Source: CBDUZS01 sp965371785
GTDB taxonomy: Bacteria; Fermentibacterota; Fermentibacteria; Fermentibacterales; JCC-6
Direction of reading: 5' to 3'
Assembly: GCA_965371785.1 (NCBI GenBank)
Contig: CBDUZS010000034.1
Location: forward strand, 1-27,350
DNA: 27,350 nt
Part shown: one piece after another, positions 1 through 6,976 of the stretch
How the letters are laid out: the number at the start of each line of letters is the position of its first letter
How positions within the stretch are numbered: position 1 is the stretch's first letter
Translations under genes and position numbers: made by a program
The notes under the pieces: model-generated
Seen by the model: the letters and a program-made list of their open reading frames with translations, nothing else
The model's database searches: none
What the model was told of the DNA's origin: nothing

Positions 1-1
1 T

Positions 2-874
2 CTCGGGCTGGGTCTGTCTGCCGCGCTGCTACTCGGTGCCGTGTGCGACAGGGTCATCATGGTTACTCACGAGAGCAAGACACAGATACTGAGAAGGGCT
101 CCTAGTGCCAGGGTCGCAACGTTATCAGAAACTACACCGCAGGCCGAGGGTATTGGTGAGGAAGTCATTTCAGACCTGCCTGCGGAGATTGTTTCCGTCG
201 GAACGGGCGGCGGAGGTCCTGCAGGCGGCGATGGTCCATCGGCAGGTGTCGCAGCGGGCGCTGCGGCGGCAGACGATGTCCTCCAGAGCATAGGTTTCGC
301 GGCGTATGGAACCGGCAGTTCCGGCGGCGGAGCAGGCTTCGTTGCCGACCTCCAGACTGCTGCCGGCTCCGGGCTGGGCCTTGCATCCGGACAGACGGGT
401 GAAGGTCTTGTCGCCGGCGGCGGCGGCGGCGGCTCTGGTGGTATCAGTGGGCTGGTCGGTGCTGGCGGGGGAGTCGCGGGAAGTGCTGAGACCGTATCTT
501 CAAGCGAGATGTCGGCTGTCCACCAGGCTGCTCAGGTTACGTTCAGCGCCAGCGCATCAGGTGAAGCGATTGATCTCGGCCACAGGAACATGTCCGACAT
601 CCGAAGAAAGATCAACGTCATCAAGATGCGTGTCCAGACAGCTTACGAAAGCCTCCTGAGAACGAATCCGATGGCTGGCGGGACCGTATACATAAACTTT
701 TCCATTACGCCGGGTGGCTCGGTTGTTAACGTCTCCGTCTCCGCACCGGGGGAATTGGTCAGTCTTCAGGCCACGATACAGTCCGCCGTATCCTCGCTGA
801 ATTTCGGATCCTCACCTGAACAGACGAGCAATCTCGACGTGTCCGTGCCTTTCAACCTGGTTCCACCTCAATAG
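2..874 (+). CDS. TonB/AgmX-like C-terminal domain protein, 5' end outside window
   Basis: The reading frame is open to the left window edge, so the gene is 5'-truncated. The first visible residues (LGLGLSAALLLGAV) look like the end of an N-terminal transmembrane anchor, so the GTG at 41 is probably not the start. A long low-complexity linker rich in Gly, Ala and Ser follows, including six consecutive GGC codons at 416-433. The last ~90 residues (from about SDIRRKINVIKMRVQ) resemble the TonB/AgmX-PglI C-terminal fold: a helix with a YE pair, then GTVYINFSITPGGSV, matching the usual 'G.v.v.f.i.p.G.v' strand pattern. Such proteins are anchored in the inner membrane, span the periplasm and usually work with ExbB/ExbD-type motors. 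The partner genes would lie upstream, outside the window. Substrate unknown; family call moderately sure. Confidence 0.6.
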   Translation, partial: LGLGLSAALLLGAVCDRVIMVTHESKTQILRRAPSARVATLSETTPQAEGIGEEVISDLPAEIVSVGTGGGGPAGGDGPSAGVAAGAAAADDVLQSIGFAAYGTGSSGGGAGFVADLQTAAGSGLGLASGQTGEGLVAGGGGGGSGGISGLVGAGGGVAGSAETVSSSEMSAVHQAAQVTFSASASGEAIDLGHRNMSDIRRKINVIKMRVQTAYESLLRTNPMAGGTVYINFSITPGGSVVNVSVSAPGELVSLQATIQSAVSSLNFGSSPEQTSNLDVSVPFNLVPPQ

Positions 875-900
875 GCTTCCGAGCAAGGCACTCGTACAGG

Positions 901-929
901 GAAGCCCGGGATGGGATATCCCGGGCTTC
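901..929. terminator. Hairpin between convergent genes, probable bidirectional terminator
   Basis: A perfect 12-bp stem (GAAGCCCGGGAT, 901-912, pairing with 918-929) with a 5-nt loop lies 26 nt after the TonB-like stop and 26 nt beyond the groEL stop. The T-run is weak on both strands (TTCT on plus), so termination efficiency is uncertain. Position between tail-to-tail genes supports the role. Confidence 0.7.
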
Positions 930-955
930 TTCTGTACGGAAGACCTGACGTACTT

Positions 956-2593
956 CTAGTACATGCCTCCCATGCCGCCCATACCGCCCATGTCGCCACC
1001 GGGCATTGGTTTCTCGGGCTCTGGTATTTCCGTGATGATGCACTCGGTCGTTATCAGGAGCCCTGCAATGCTCGAAGCGTTCTGCAGCGCTGTCCTGGTA
1101 ACCATTGTCGGGTCGACAATACCTGCCTCGAACATGTCGACGTACTCGTTATCCTGCAGGTCGATACCGCCGGTGAGATCCATCGAGCGAACCTTTTCGA
1201 CCACGATGGCTCCTTCGAGTCCGGCGTTGACTGCGAGCTGGCGAAGAGGTTCGGCAAGGCTCTTGCGAACTATGTCGATCCCTATTTCCTCATCGCCTGT
1301 TACGTCGAGTTTTTCGAGTGCTTTCTCGCATCTGATCAGAGCGGTTCCGCCTCCTGGAACGATTCCCTCTTCGACGGCTGCTCTCGTTGCGTGAAGGGCG
1401 TCCTCGACCCGGGCTTTCTTTTCCTTCATCTCGGTCTCGGTTGCTGCTCCGACGTTGATTCGGGCAACACCACCGGCGAGTTTGGCAAGGCGCTCCTGAA
1501 GCTTCTCACGGTCGTAGTCGGAAGTAGTGTCCTCGATCTGCTTCCGGATCTGGCCAACGCGCCCCTGGATAGCCTCGGTGGTTCCTCCGCCTTCGATGAT
1601 GGTCGTGTCGTCCTTGTCGATCTTCACGACACCACAGGTGCCGAGATCGTCGACGGTGATGTTCTCGAGCTTGATACCGAGATCCTCGGTAATGGATTTG
1701 CCGCCCGTGAGGACAGCGATATCACCGAGCATTGCCTTCCTGCGATCGCCGTATCCGGGAGCCTTGACTGCCGCAACATGAAGCATTCCACGCATCTTGT
1801 TGACGACCAGCGTAGCAAGTGCTTCACCCTCTACATCCTCTGCAATTATCAGGAGGGGTTTGCCCATCTGGGCAACCTTTTCGAGTATGGGAAGGAGATC
1901 CTTGAGGTTGGATACCTTCTTCTCGTGTATGAGGATGTAGGGTTTCTCCAGAACAACTTCCATTGTTTCGGCATCGGTAACGAAGTAGGGGGAGAGGTAG
2001 CCGCGGTCGAACTGCATTCCCTCGACTACATCGAGAGTCGTGTCCATCGACTTGGCTTCTTCGACTGAGATGGTGCCGTCCTTACCTACTTTTTCCATCG
2101 CATCTGCTATGATGTCACCGATCTCGTAATCGTTGTTTGCCGAGATGCAGGCGACCTGTTTTATCTCTTCCCTGCCCTTGACCTCTTTCGAAAAGGTCTT
2201 GAGTTCCTCGACAACGGCTGCTACCGCCTTGTCGACACCCCTCTTCAGGGCCATGGGGTTCGCACCGGCTGTGACGTTCTTGAGACCCTCACGATAGATG
2301 CTCTCGGCAAGAAGCGTAGCAGTAGTAGTTCCGTCACCTGCGACATCACTGGTCTTGCTTGCCACTTCCCGGATGAGCTGTGCGCCGATGTTCTCGAACC
2401 TGTCCGGAAGTTCGATCTCCTTGGCAACCGTAACGCCATCCTTTGTTATCGTAGGGCTGCCCCACTTCTTCTCGAGAACTACATTGCGGCCCTTCGGGCC
2501 GAGCGTAACCTTTACCGCCCTGGACAGGCTTTCGATGCCAACGAGAATGGCATGTCTGGCGTCCTGGTCGAATTTCAGCTGTTTTGCTGCCAT
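956..2593 (-). CDS. groEL: Chaperonin GroEL (60 kDa, Hsp60)
   Basis: ATP-dependent cytosolic chaperonin that, with GroES, encloses and folds non-native proteins in a double heptameric ring. The 545-residue length matches the family. Visible hallmarks are LGPKGRNVVL near residue 31, the nucleotide-binding VAGDGTTTATLLAE with Asp87, KDG with Asp52, the equatorial DALHATRAAVEEGIVPGGG, and a C-terminal GGM repeat tail ending MGGMGGMY. The start is well defined: a GGAGGAG ribosome binding site lies just upstream of the ATG. It follows groES by 13 nt, so the two form the usual operon. There is no sign of truncation or duplication. Only one groEL is seen here; whether others exist elsewhere cannot be judged. 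Confidence 0.99.
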   Translation of the reverse strand: MAAKQLKFDQDARHAILVGIESLSRAVKVTLGPKGRNVVLEKKWGSPTITKDGVTVAKEIELPDRFENIGAQLIREVASKTSDVAGDGTTTATLLAESIYREGLKNVTAGANPMALKRGVDKAVAAVVEELKTFSKEVKGREEIKQVACISANNDYEIGDIIADAMEKVGKDGTISVEEAKSMDTTLDVVEGMQFDRGYLSPYFVTDAETMEVVLEKPYILIHEKKVSNLKDLLPILEKVAQMGKPLLIIAEDVEGEALATLVVNKMRGMLHVAAVKAPGYGDRRKAMLGDIAVLTGGKSITEDLGIKLENITVDDLGTCGVVKIDKDDTTIIEGGGTTEAIQGRVGQIRKQIEDTTSDYDREKLQERLAKLAGGVARINVGAATETEMKEKKARVEDALHATRAAVEEGIVPGGGTALIRCEKALEKLDVTGDEEIGIDIVRKSLAEPLRQLAVNAGLEGAIVVEKVRSMDLTGGIDLQDNEYVDMFEAGIVDPTMVTRTALQNASSIAGLLITTECIITEIPEPEKPMPGGDMGGMGGMGGMY

Positions 2594-2606
2594 TGATGCT
2601 CCTCCA

Positions 2607-2909
2607 CTAGGCTTTCAGAATGGCTAGAATGTCGTCTTCTCTGACGACTACGTAGTCTTCGTCATCTATTCTTACTTCGGTGCCGGAGTACTTACCTATG
2701 AGTACACGATCACCCTTCTTGATTACCGGAGCGACAAAACCGTCGCCGGCATCATTCCTCTTGCCCTCGCCAACGGCGATGACTGTGCCCTCGAGTGGTT
2801 TCTCCTTCGCCGTGTCGGGAAGGACTATTCCACCCTTCACGACTTCCCTTGGTTCCTCTCGCCTGACCAGGATCCTGTCGAAGAGCGGGTGAACCTTGAT
2901 TCCTGCCAT
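2607..2909 (-). CDS. groES: Co-chaperonin GroES (10 kDa, Hsp10)
   Basis: Forms the heptameric lid of the GroEL folding chamber. The 100-residue protein begins MAGIKVHPLFDRILVRRE and carries the mobile loop GGIVLPDTAKEKP (about residues 26-38), whose hydrophobic IVL binds the GroEL apical domain. The C-terminal half has the usual GDRVLIGKYSGTEV and the closing DIL. An AAAGGAG ribosome binding site sits 8 nt before the ATG. It is the first gene of groES-groEL. The 278-nt gap upstream to the fmdB-like gene makes its own promoter likely. Confidence 0.98.
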   Translation of the reverse strand: MAGIKVHPLFDRILVRREEPREVVKGGIVLPDTAKEKPLEGTVIAVGEGKRNDAGDGFVAPVIKKGDRVLIGKYSGTEVRIDDEDYVVVREDDILAILKA

Positions 2910-3187
2910 TTGATGACTCCTTTCATCAGTTCTCTTAACGATTCAACGCTGACTTTCCATGATGTACTTCAACTTACTCACCCTTAATAAGCATACGATT
3001 TGCCAATTTGAATGGTTGTACTCCTGAATTATCGAAATAATTGTACTGCAACCCTGTAGAGTCAACTCTCCATTGCTGCAGCCATCAAAGGCAGGAAACA
3101 GAGCCTAGTCGTGAGTCAGTTTGGCGCGCAAAGAAGGTTCAAGTGTTCAGGCGAATCGATCCCGGAGGAGGAAGATGAACCAGACGG
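2910..3187 (-). promoter_or_regulatory. groESL leader/promoter region with inverted repeat, no CIRCE
   Basis: This 278-nt non-coding stretch is AT-richer (about 2950-3060) than the genes around it. On the minus strand a candidate promoter is TTGACT (3060-3065) and AATTAT (3037-3042) with 17-nt spacing. The -10 is one arm of a perfect inverted repeat AATTAT-N4-ATAATT (3027-3042), which would form a short hairpin with a TTCG loop in minus-strand RNA. No CIRCE element (TTAGCACTC-N9-GAGTGCTAA) is present. The promoter assignment is tentative because -10 TACAAT at 14-nt spacing is an alternative. Confidence 0.35.
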
Positions 3188-3589
3188 CTAGATATCGTAC
3201 AATCCCGGGTCGTGCCCTGGAGCACCAGCGGATTCACCAAACCCCGATTCCTCTAGAGAGCGTTCGATCTCTTCGGGGTCTTCCCCTGCTTCCAGTCTGG
3301 ATATCGCTTCTTCGAGCTCTGGACCGAGGTCTTCACCCATCTCGTCAGCCATACTCCTTATTGCCCTTGCCATCGATCTGGGATCGCTCTCATCCAATCC
3401 GGCCAGAGCTGTGTCGTCGAACGTTTCTCCAGAGCTTTTACTCGAAGATGTCGAGAATGTACTCATTACCCTTTCCAGTTCCGTGCTGCCGCACCTGGGG
3501 CACGCCGGTCTGATGTCCATGCCGGATGTCCTGACCAGAAACTGGTAGATCATGTTGCAGCTTCCGCAGAAGAACTCGTAAATAGGCAT
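3188..3589 (-). CDS. FmdB-type zinc-ribbon protein
   Basis: A 133-residue protein starting MPIYEFFCGSC, the typical opening of the FmdB/CxxC_CxxC_SSSS family. Two Cys pairs (C8/C11 in CGSC, C30/C33 in CPRC) should bind one zinc. A serine-rich hinge (about residues 43-52) leads to an acidic helical tail rich in Glu and Asp, including LEAGEDPEEIERSLEE. The function of the family is poorly defined (proposed regulatory or protein-binding roles). The frame continues 26 codons upstream, but this start is chosen because it matches the family N-terminus, has GGAAGG upstream, and lies 1 nt after the DUF89 stop. Last gene of the pdx operon. Confidence 0.85.
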   Translation of the reverse strand: MPIYEFFCGSCNMIYQFLVRTSGMDIRPACPRCGSTELERVMSTFSTSSSKSSGETFDDTALAGLDESDPRSMARAIRSMADEMGEDLGPELEEAISRLEAGEDPEEIERSLEESGFGESAGAPGHDPGLYDI

Positions 3590-3590
3590 G

Positions 3591-4469
3591 TCAGAAATCC
3601 TTCCCTGGCAGATCAACACTGGAAGCGAAGACTCCGCTGCCCTCGGGCAGGTGAACCGCATCGGCAATGACAGGGCACTTCACTACGAAGGAATAATACA
3701 ATCTGGGATCTCTCGCACCAAACAACCCCTCCAGATTTCCCTGTCCCTTCGAGAGGATGAGGTCCGCTGTATCCAGCAGGGATGCAAGATGTGAGCTAAC
3801 CATTTGTGGAAGAATCGTGGGGGCATCGTAACCGGTATCCACGATGGTGCAGAATGCATCGAGACCGGCACGCTCTGCATCTGATCTCACCGCATCATTC
3901 AGCATGGGCAGGGGTCGAACGGTGTAGTACACGTGCCCGGGGAACTCCAGCAGCTCGAGGAACAGCCTGTCCAGCACAGTTTCTCCAGCGTTGTCTCCGA
4001 AAATAACCATGCTCCGTGCATGGGCCAGCTTTTCAAGGAAATCCCCTGTGTGGTCTACGGAAAGAGGAACGGAGAACAGCTCGAGCAATTCCTTTTCCCC
4101 GAGCAGCTCCTTTCCCTGGGCGACATCGATCAGATTGCCCCATGTCGATGCTCTAAGGGCTGCTGTAAGGGGATTGTCTTCTGTGTTGAACCTTCTGATC
4201 AGTTGTGATCTGCGGTCGAGGAGCATATCCGTAAAGCGGTGTTTTTCAGGCAGGTAGATGTCAGTTTCTCCGGAGAGGCCTCTTATCTCTCTGTAAACCG
4301 GAGCCCCTGCTACGGGGGGCGGGTTACCATCGAGTCCGGAAGCGATTCGCTGAATGTAACCCTCTAGAAGCTCAAAGGCTCTCTCCCCTCCGATACCGGA
4401 CCTCGAGAGGAATCCGCGCAATCCACTGCGAAAGCAGTCAACACATCTTGTGTCAGATTGAAGCGGCAA
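3591..4469 (-). CDS. DUF89 (ARMT1-like) metal-dependent phosphatase
   Basis: About 292 residues. DUF89 proteins are metal-dependent phosphatases implicated in damage control of phosphorylated metabolites such as sugar phosphates. Visible landmarks are the N-terminal CVDCF pair (C9, C12), STWGNLID near residue 108, the metal-site GDNAGETVLD (Asp159, Asn160), VRPLPMLNDA, VDTGYDAPT, and ILSKGQGNLEGL with Lys241, all in family order. The frame is open for 36 more codons upstream, but those lie inside pdxT and do not resemble the family. The TTG at 4467-4469, with AAGGA 8 nt before it, is the best start and overlaps the pdxT end by 17 nt. Placement between pdxT and fmdB suggests translation coupled to vitamin B6 synthesis. 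Exact substrate unknown. Confidence 0.85.
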   Translation of the reverse strand: MPLQSDTRCVDCFRSGLRGFLSRSGIGGERAFELLEGYIQRIASGLDGNPPPVAGAPVYREIRGLSGETDIYLPEKHRFTDMLLDRRSQLIRRFNTEDNPLTAALRASTWGNLIDVAQGKELLGEKELLELFSVPLSVDHTGDFLEKLAHARSMVIFGDNAGETVLDRLFLELLEFPGHVYYTVRPLPMLNDAVRSDAERAGLDAFCTIVDTGYDAPTILPQMVSSHLASLLDTADLILSKGQGNLEGLFGARDPRLYYSFVVKCPVIADAVHLPEGSGVFASSVDLPGKDF

Positions 4470-5052
4470 TACCGGATTCCTTGATGAACATCCTGTGTAT
4501 CCTGTTATCCGTCGTGAGCTCCGGATGGAAGGATGTGAGCCAGAGATTTCCCTGTCTAAGGAAGACGGGACCTTCATCGACTTCGGCCAGCACCAGGGTT
4601 CTCTGGGAGAGGGGAAGCAGAAGGGGTGCTCTTATGAATATCCCCTGAAAAGGGCTGCTCAGTCCTTCTACTGAAAGCAGCTCGGAGAAACTCCGGGTCT
4701 GTCTTCCAAACCTGTTTCTGATCACTTCGACGTCGGCCAGTCCCAGGCACTCCTGGTCGATCTCGTGCTCCCTTTCCGAAACGGATGATGAGAGCAGTAC
4801 TGCTCCTGCACAGGTTCCCAGAATCGGTAATCCTGCTTCTGCGAGTCGCTTCAGCGGAGTGGTGAGCTGCCACCTGTTCAGAAGGGCCATAAGTGTCGTT
4901 GATTCCCCACCGGGGAGGATCAGCCCCTGTACGTCTGAAAGCTCTTCGGGAAGCCTGACGTGCAGGGCTGTAAAACCAAGACTCTCGAGCATCCTGGTAT
5001 GCTCGACAACCCCGCCCTGAAGGGCAAGAACGCCAATTCTGGCCCTGCTCAG
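4453..5052 (-). CDS. pdxT: PdxT glutaminase subunit of PLP synthase, non-AUG start
   Basis: Class I glutamine amidotransferase that hydrolyses glutamine and passes ammonia to PdxS. The catalytic set is intact: GGES (48-51), nucleophile Cys81 in GTCAG, and His176/Glu178 in FHPEL. The conserved family N-terminus IGVLALQGGVVEHTR is encoded upstream of the first ATG (4990-4992). In that frame there is no ATG, GTG or TTG between the pdxS stop and this segment. The most plausible start is CTG at 5050-5052 (GGAAGGGG about 10 nt upstream), giving 199 residues, close to the 196 of Bacillus PdxT. ATT at 5035-5037 is the alternative. The pdxS TAG is in the same frame, so readthrough would give a PdxS-PdxT fusion. 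Starting at the ATG would lose the first strand and leave 179 residues. Confidence 0.9.
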   Translation of the reverse strand: MSRARIGVLALQGGVVEHTRMLESLGFTALHVRLPEELSDVQGLILPGGESTTLMALLNRWQLTTPLKRLAEAGLPILGTCAGAVLLSSSVSEREHEIDQECLGLADVEVIRNRFGRQTRSFSELLSVEGLSSPFQGIFIRAPLLLPLSQRTLVLAEVDEGPVFLRQGNLWLTSFHPELTTDNRIHRMFIKESGIAASI

Positions 5053-5055
5053 GGT

Positions 5056-5955
5056 CTACCAGCCCCTTCCAGCCATCCGCTCATCGGGGGATAAAGTGGA
5101 GATGTTTATGCCGACCATGGCTTCTCCGAGACCTGCCGATACCCTTGCAATAACTTCTGGTTTATCGAACTGGCTCACTGCCTCGACTATTGCCTTTGCC
5201 CTTTTTTCAGGGTTGCCACTCTTGAAGATGCCGCTTCCTACGAACACACCATCCATCCCGAGCTGCATCATCAATGCGGCATCGGCAGGAGTAGCGATTC
5301 CGCCGGCAGCAAAGTTCACAACGGGAAGTAGTCCTGTCTCATGGACTATCCTGACAAGATCGATGGGAGCGCCCATCTGCTTTGCCAGCGAACTCAGCTC
5401 TTCAAGAGGCGCCGACCGTATCTTTCGTATTTCGCCAAGGAGACACCTTGCGTGCTTTACCGCTTCGACGACATTGCCTGTTCCTGCTTCACCCTTGGTC
5501 CGGATCATGGCGGCACCCTCACCGATTCGCCTTAATGCCTCACCAAGATTCGTAGCGCCGCAGACGAAGGGAACCTTGAATTCCCACTTTTCGATGTGAT
5601 GACTCTCGTCGGCAGGGGTGAGAACCTCCGATTCGTCCACGAAATCTACATCCAGAGCCTCGAGAAGCTGTGCTTCGACGAAGTGTCCGATTCTACATTT
5701 TGCCATCACCGGTATGGTCACCGCTTTCTGAATCCCTTTGATCATATCGGGATCCGACATCCTGGCCACGCCGCCCTGCACACGGATATCTGCTGGAACT
5801 CGTTCGAGGGCCATTACGGCTACTGCTCCTGAATCCTGTGCAATCCTGGCATGATCCGGAGTGACGACATCCATTATCACTCCGCCCTTGAGCATCTGCG
5901 CGTGACCGGTTTTAACCGTCGTGGATCCTTCATCTCTTTTTTTCGAGCTCATCAT
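5056..5955 (-). CDS. pdxS: PdxS, pyridoxal 5'-phosphate synthase lyase subunit
   Basis: Builds pyridoxal 5'-phosphate from ribose 5-phosphate, glyceraldehyde 3-phosphate and ammonia from PdxT (the DXP-independent route). It is a TIM barrel assembling as a dodecamer in the cytosol. The 299 residues match the family. Key residues are visible: Asp29 in IMDVVTP, the Schiff-base Lys86 in VMAKCRIGH, and Lys154 in IRTKGEAGTGN, which relays the intermediate; NFAAGGIATPADAA is the phosphate site. Its ATG overlaps the upstream stop as ATGA. AAAAGGA lies only 3 nt before the first ATG and 6 nt before an adjacent second ATG, so translation may begin at the second codon. pdxT follows directly. Confidence 0.98.
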   Translation of the reverse strand: MMSSKKRDEGSTTVKTGHAQMLKGGVIMDVVTPDHARIAQDSGAVAVMALERVPADIRVQGGVARMSDPDMIKGIQKAVTIPVMAKCRIGHFVEAQLLEALDVDFVDESEVLTPADESHHIEKWEFKVPFVCGATNLGEALRRIGEGAAMIRTKGEAGTGNVVEAVKHARCLLGEIRKIRSAPLEELSSLAKQMGAPIDLVRIVHETGLLPVVNFAAGGIATPADAALMMQLGMDGVFVGSGIFKSGNPEKRAKAIVEAVSQFDKPEVIARVSAGLGEAMVGINISTLSPDERMAGRGW

Positions 5956-6416
5956 GGTTCCTTTTCAGCGAATGTGTTGAGAAGAGCTTCCTCTGAGAGT
6001 TGCCAGATGCTGTCCGCATTGAAAAGCATTCTCTCGAGGTCAATCGACAGGGAAGTATCGGGGAGAAAACCTCTCGCGTAAATATTCCTAACATGTCTGA
6101 AGCACTTCAGGTAGTCCGCAGAAGTGGCGATGTATGTGTGCCAGACCTCCTCCAGATCTGAATCGTCGGGCGAAGAAAAAGCCCTGGCGGTTGTAAGAGT
6201 GCCGGATGCTCTCAACCAGGCCAGGTCGAGCAGCCATATCCTGATGGGTGTGTCCTCGAGAACAGGGCATTCCGGTACCGCTTCGAGGTATCCGTCGAAC
6301 AGGCCTGACATCTCTCTGTCCATCCTGTCGATCAGGGAGATGAAAGCGATTTCCTCACTATCCGGCGCAGCAGGATGCTGCATGAGGCAGATTAATACAG
6401 ACAGTAAACAACTCAT
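5952..6416 (-). CDS. Secreted/membrane-anchored protein of unknown function, first gene of pdx operon
   Basis: I do not recognise this 154-residue protein. The first ~12 residues (MSCLLSVLICLM) are hydrophobic and could be a short signal peptide or anchor. The rest is mostly helical in character, acidic, with several aromatic residues and no clear motif. It heads the pdx operon and overlaps pdxS by 4 nt (ATGA), so the two are very likely co-translated. No ribosome binding site precedes the ATG. Instead a good promoter ends 6 nt before it, implying a leaderless transcript. No other ATG, GTG or TTG lies closely upstream in frame. Real-gene status is supported by the overlap and promoter; function unknown. 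Confidence 0.7.
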   Translation of the reverse strand: MSCLLSVLICLMQHPAAPDSEEIAFISLIDRMDREMSGLFDGYLEAVPECPVLEDTPIRIWLLDLAWLRASGTLTTARAFSSPDDSDLEEVWHTYIATSADYLKCFRHVRNIYARGFLPDTSLSIDLERMLFNADSIWQLSEEALLNTFAEKEP

Positions 6417-6422
6417 GACAGG

Positions 6423-6451
6423 AATATAGTGATATACATGACGGCATTCAA
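6423..6451 (-). promoter_or_regulatory. Promoter of pdx operon giving a probable leaderless mRNA
   Basis: Minus strand: -35 TTGAAT (6446-6451), 17-nt spacer, -10 TATATT (6423-6428). The ATG of the first gene (6414-6416) begins 6 nt after the -10, where transcription would be expected to start. No Shine-Dalgarno sequence is present, consistent with leaderless initiation. Confidence 0.6.
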
Positions 6452-6500
6452 TCCTGGTCCATCCACCATGGGCTGGGGAATCAGGTACTTCCCAATTGCA

Positions 6501-6529
6501 TTCGACTTCGTTATTTGTAACTCTGATAT
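6501..6529 (+). promoter_or_regulatory. Candidate promoter for small secreted protein gene
   Basis: Plus strand: TTCGAC (6501-6506) and TGATAT (6524-6529) separated by 17 nt, about 50 nt before the GTG start at 6581. TTGCAT (6496-6501) with TAACTC at 16 nt is an overlapping alternative. Modest consensus match only. Confidence 0.35.
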
Positions 6530-6580
6530 CCTATCTTTCCATTCGGTTAGAGAAGCATAGATTGCTTCCTTGGAGGTTTT

Positions 6581-6952
6581 GTGAAACTTGCTCTGATCCT
6601 GATGGCAGCCGCTTCAATACTCTCTTCAGGATACGTAATCGATGACCTGGCTTCCAGAGGAGTTCCCGCATTGTCTGCCGTACTCGCCGATTCGACCTTC
6701 GTTGTGGAGATAGAAGGCTCTCTTGCCGAAGGAGACTCCCTGCTGAAGCATTACGGAGGTGTCTTCTTTCTTCTTGCCGACAGTATTGCATCAGGATGGG
6801 AAGTGGTCGGGCTGAAGGTCAACATCGAGGGAGCGGTTCTCGTCCTCGGGAGAGAGGACATGTTCACCGTGCTGAATCAGATTCGCGACGGTACGCCGGA
6901 GAGCGTCGTGGCGTTCTGGATACTGGAGCACACCAGGGTCTTCAATCGTTAA
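6581..6952 (+). CDS. Small secreted protein of unknown function
   Basis: A 123-residue protein with a convincing signal peptide (MKLALILMAAASILSSGY, cleavage plausible near residue 16-18). I do not recognise the mature domain; it alternates short hydrophobic strands and helices (VVEIEGSL, GVFFLLADSI, AVLVLGRED) and has no cysteine. The GTG start has TGGAGG 5 nt upstream. It stands alone on the plus strand, divergent from the pdx operon and convergent with the sugar phosphotransferase gene. Probably periplasmic. Function cannot be assigned. Confidence 0.75.
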   Translation: MKLALILMAAASILSSGYVIDDLASRGVPALSAVLADSTFVVEIEGSLAEGDSLLKHYGGVFFLLADSIASGWEVVGLKVNIEGAVLVLGREDMFTVLNQIRDGTPESVVAFWILEHTRVFNR

Positions 6953-6953
6953 A

Positions 6954-6969
6954 CCCGTAAATCTACGGG
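6954..6969. terminator. Small hairpin between convergent genes
   Basis: CCCGTA (6954-6959) pairs with TACGGG (6964-6969) around a 4-nt loop, directly after the stop of the small secreted protein and just beyond the end of the convergent phosphotransferase gene. The stem is only 6 bp and no T-run follows, so terminator function is weakly supported. Confidence 0.35.
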
Positions 6970-6976
6970 CCAGGCA

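Noticed and set aside
911..2068. A 385-codon open frame on the plus strand opposite groEL
   Set aside because: It lies wholly antisense to an unambiguous groEL, has no ribosome binding site and no recognisable domain. Long antisense frames opposite groEL are a known artefact of its codon pattern.
6476..6493. GGGAA-N8-TTCCC between the divergent pdx and small-secreted-protein promoters
   Set aside because: Well placed for an operator, but only 5 bp per arm, so expected by chance; not counted as a feature.
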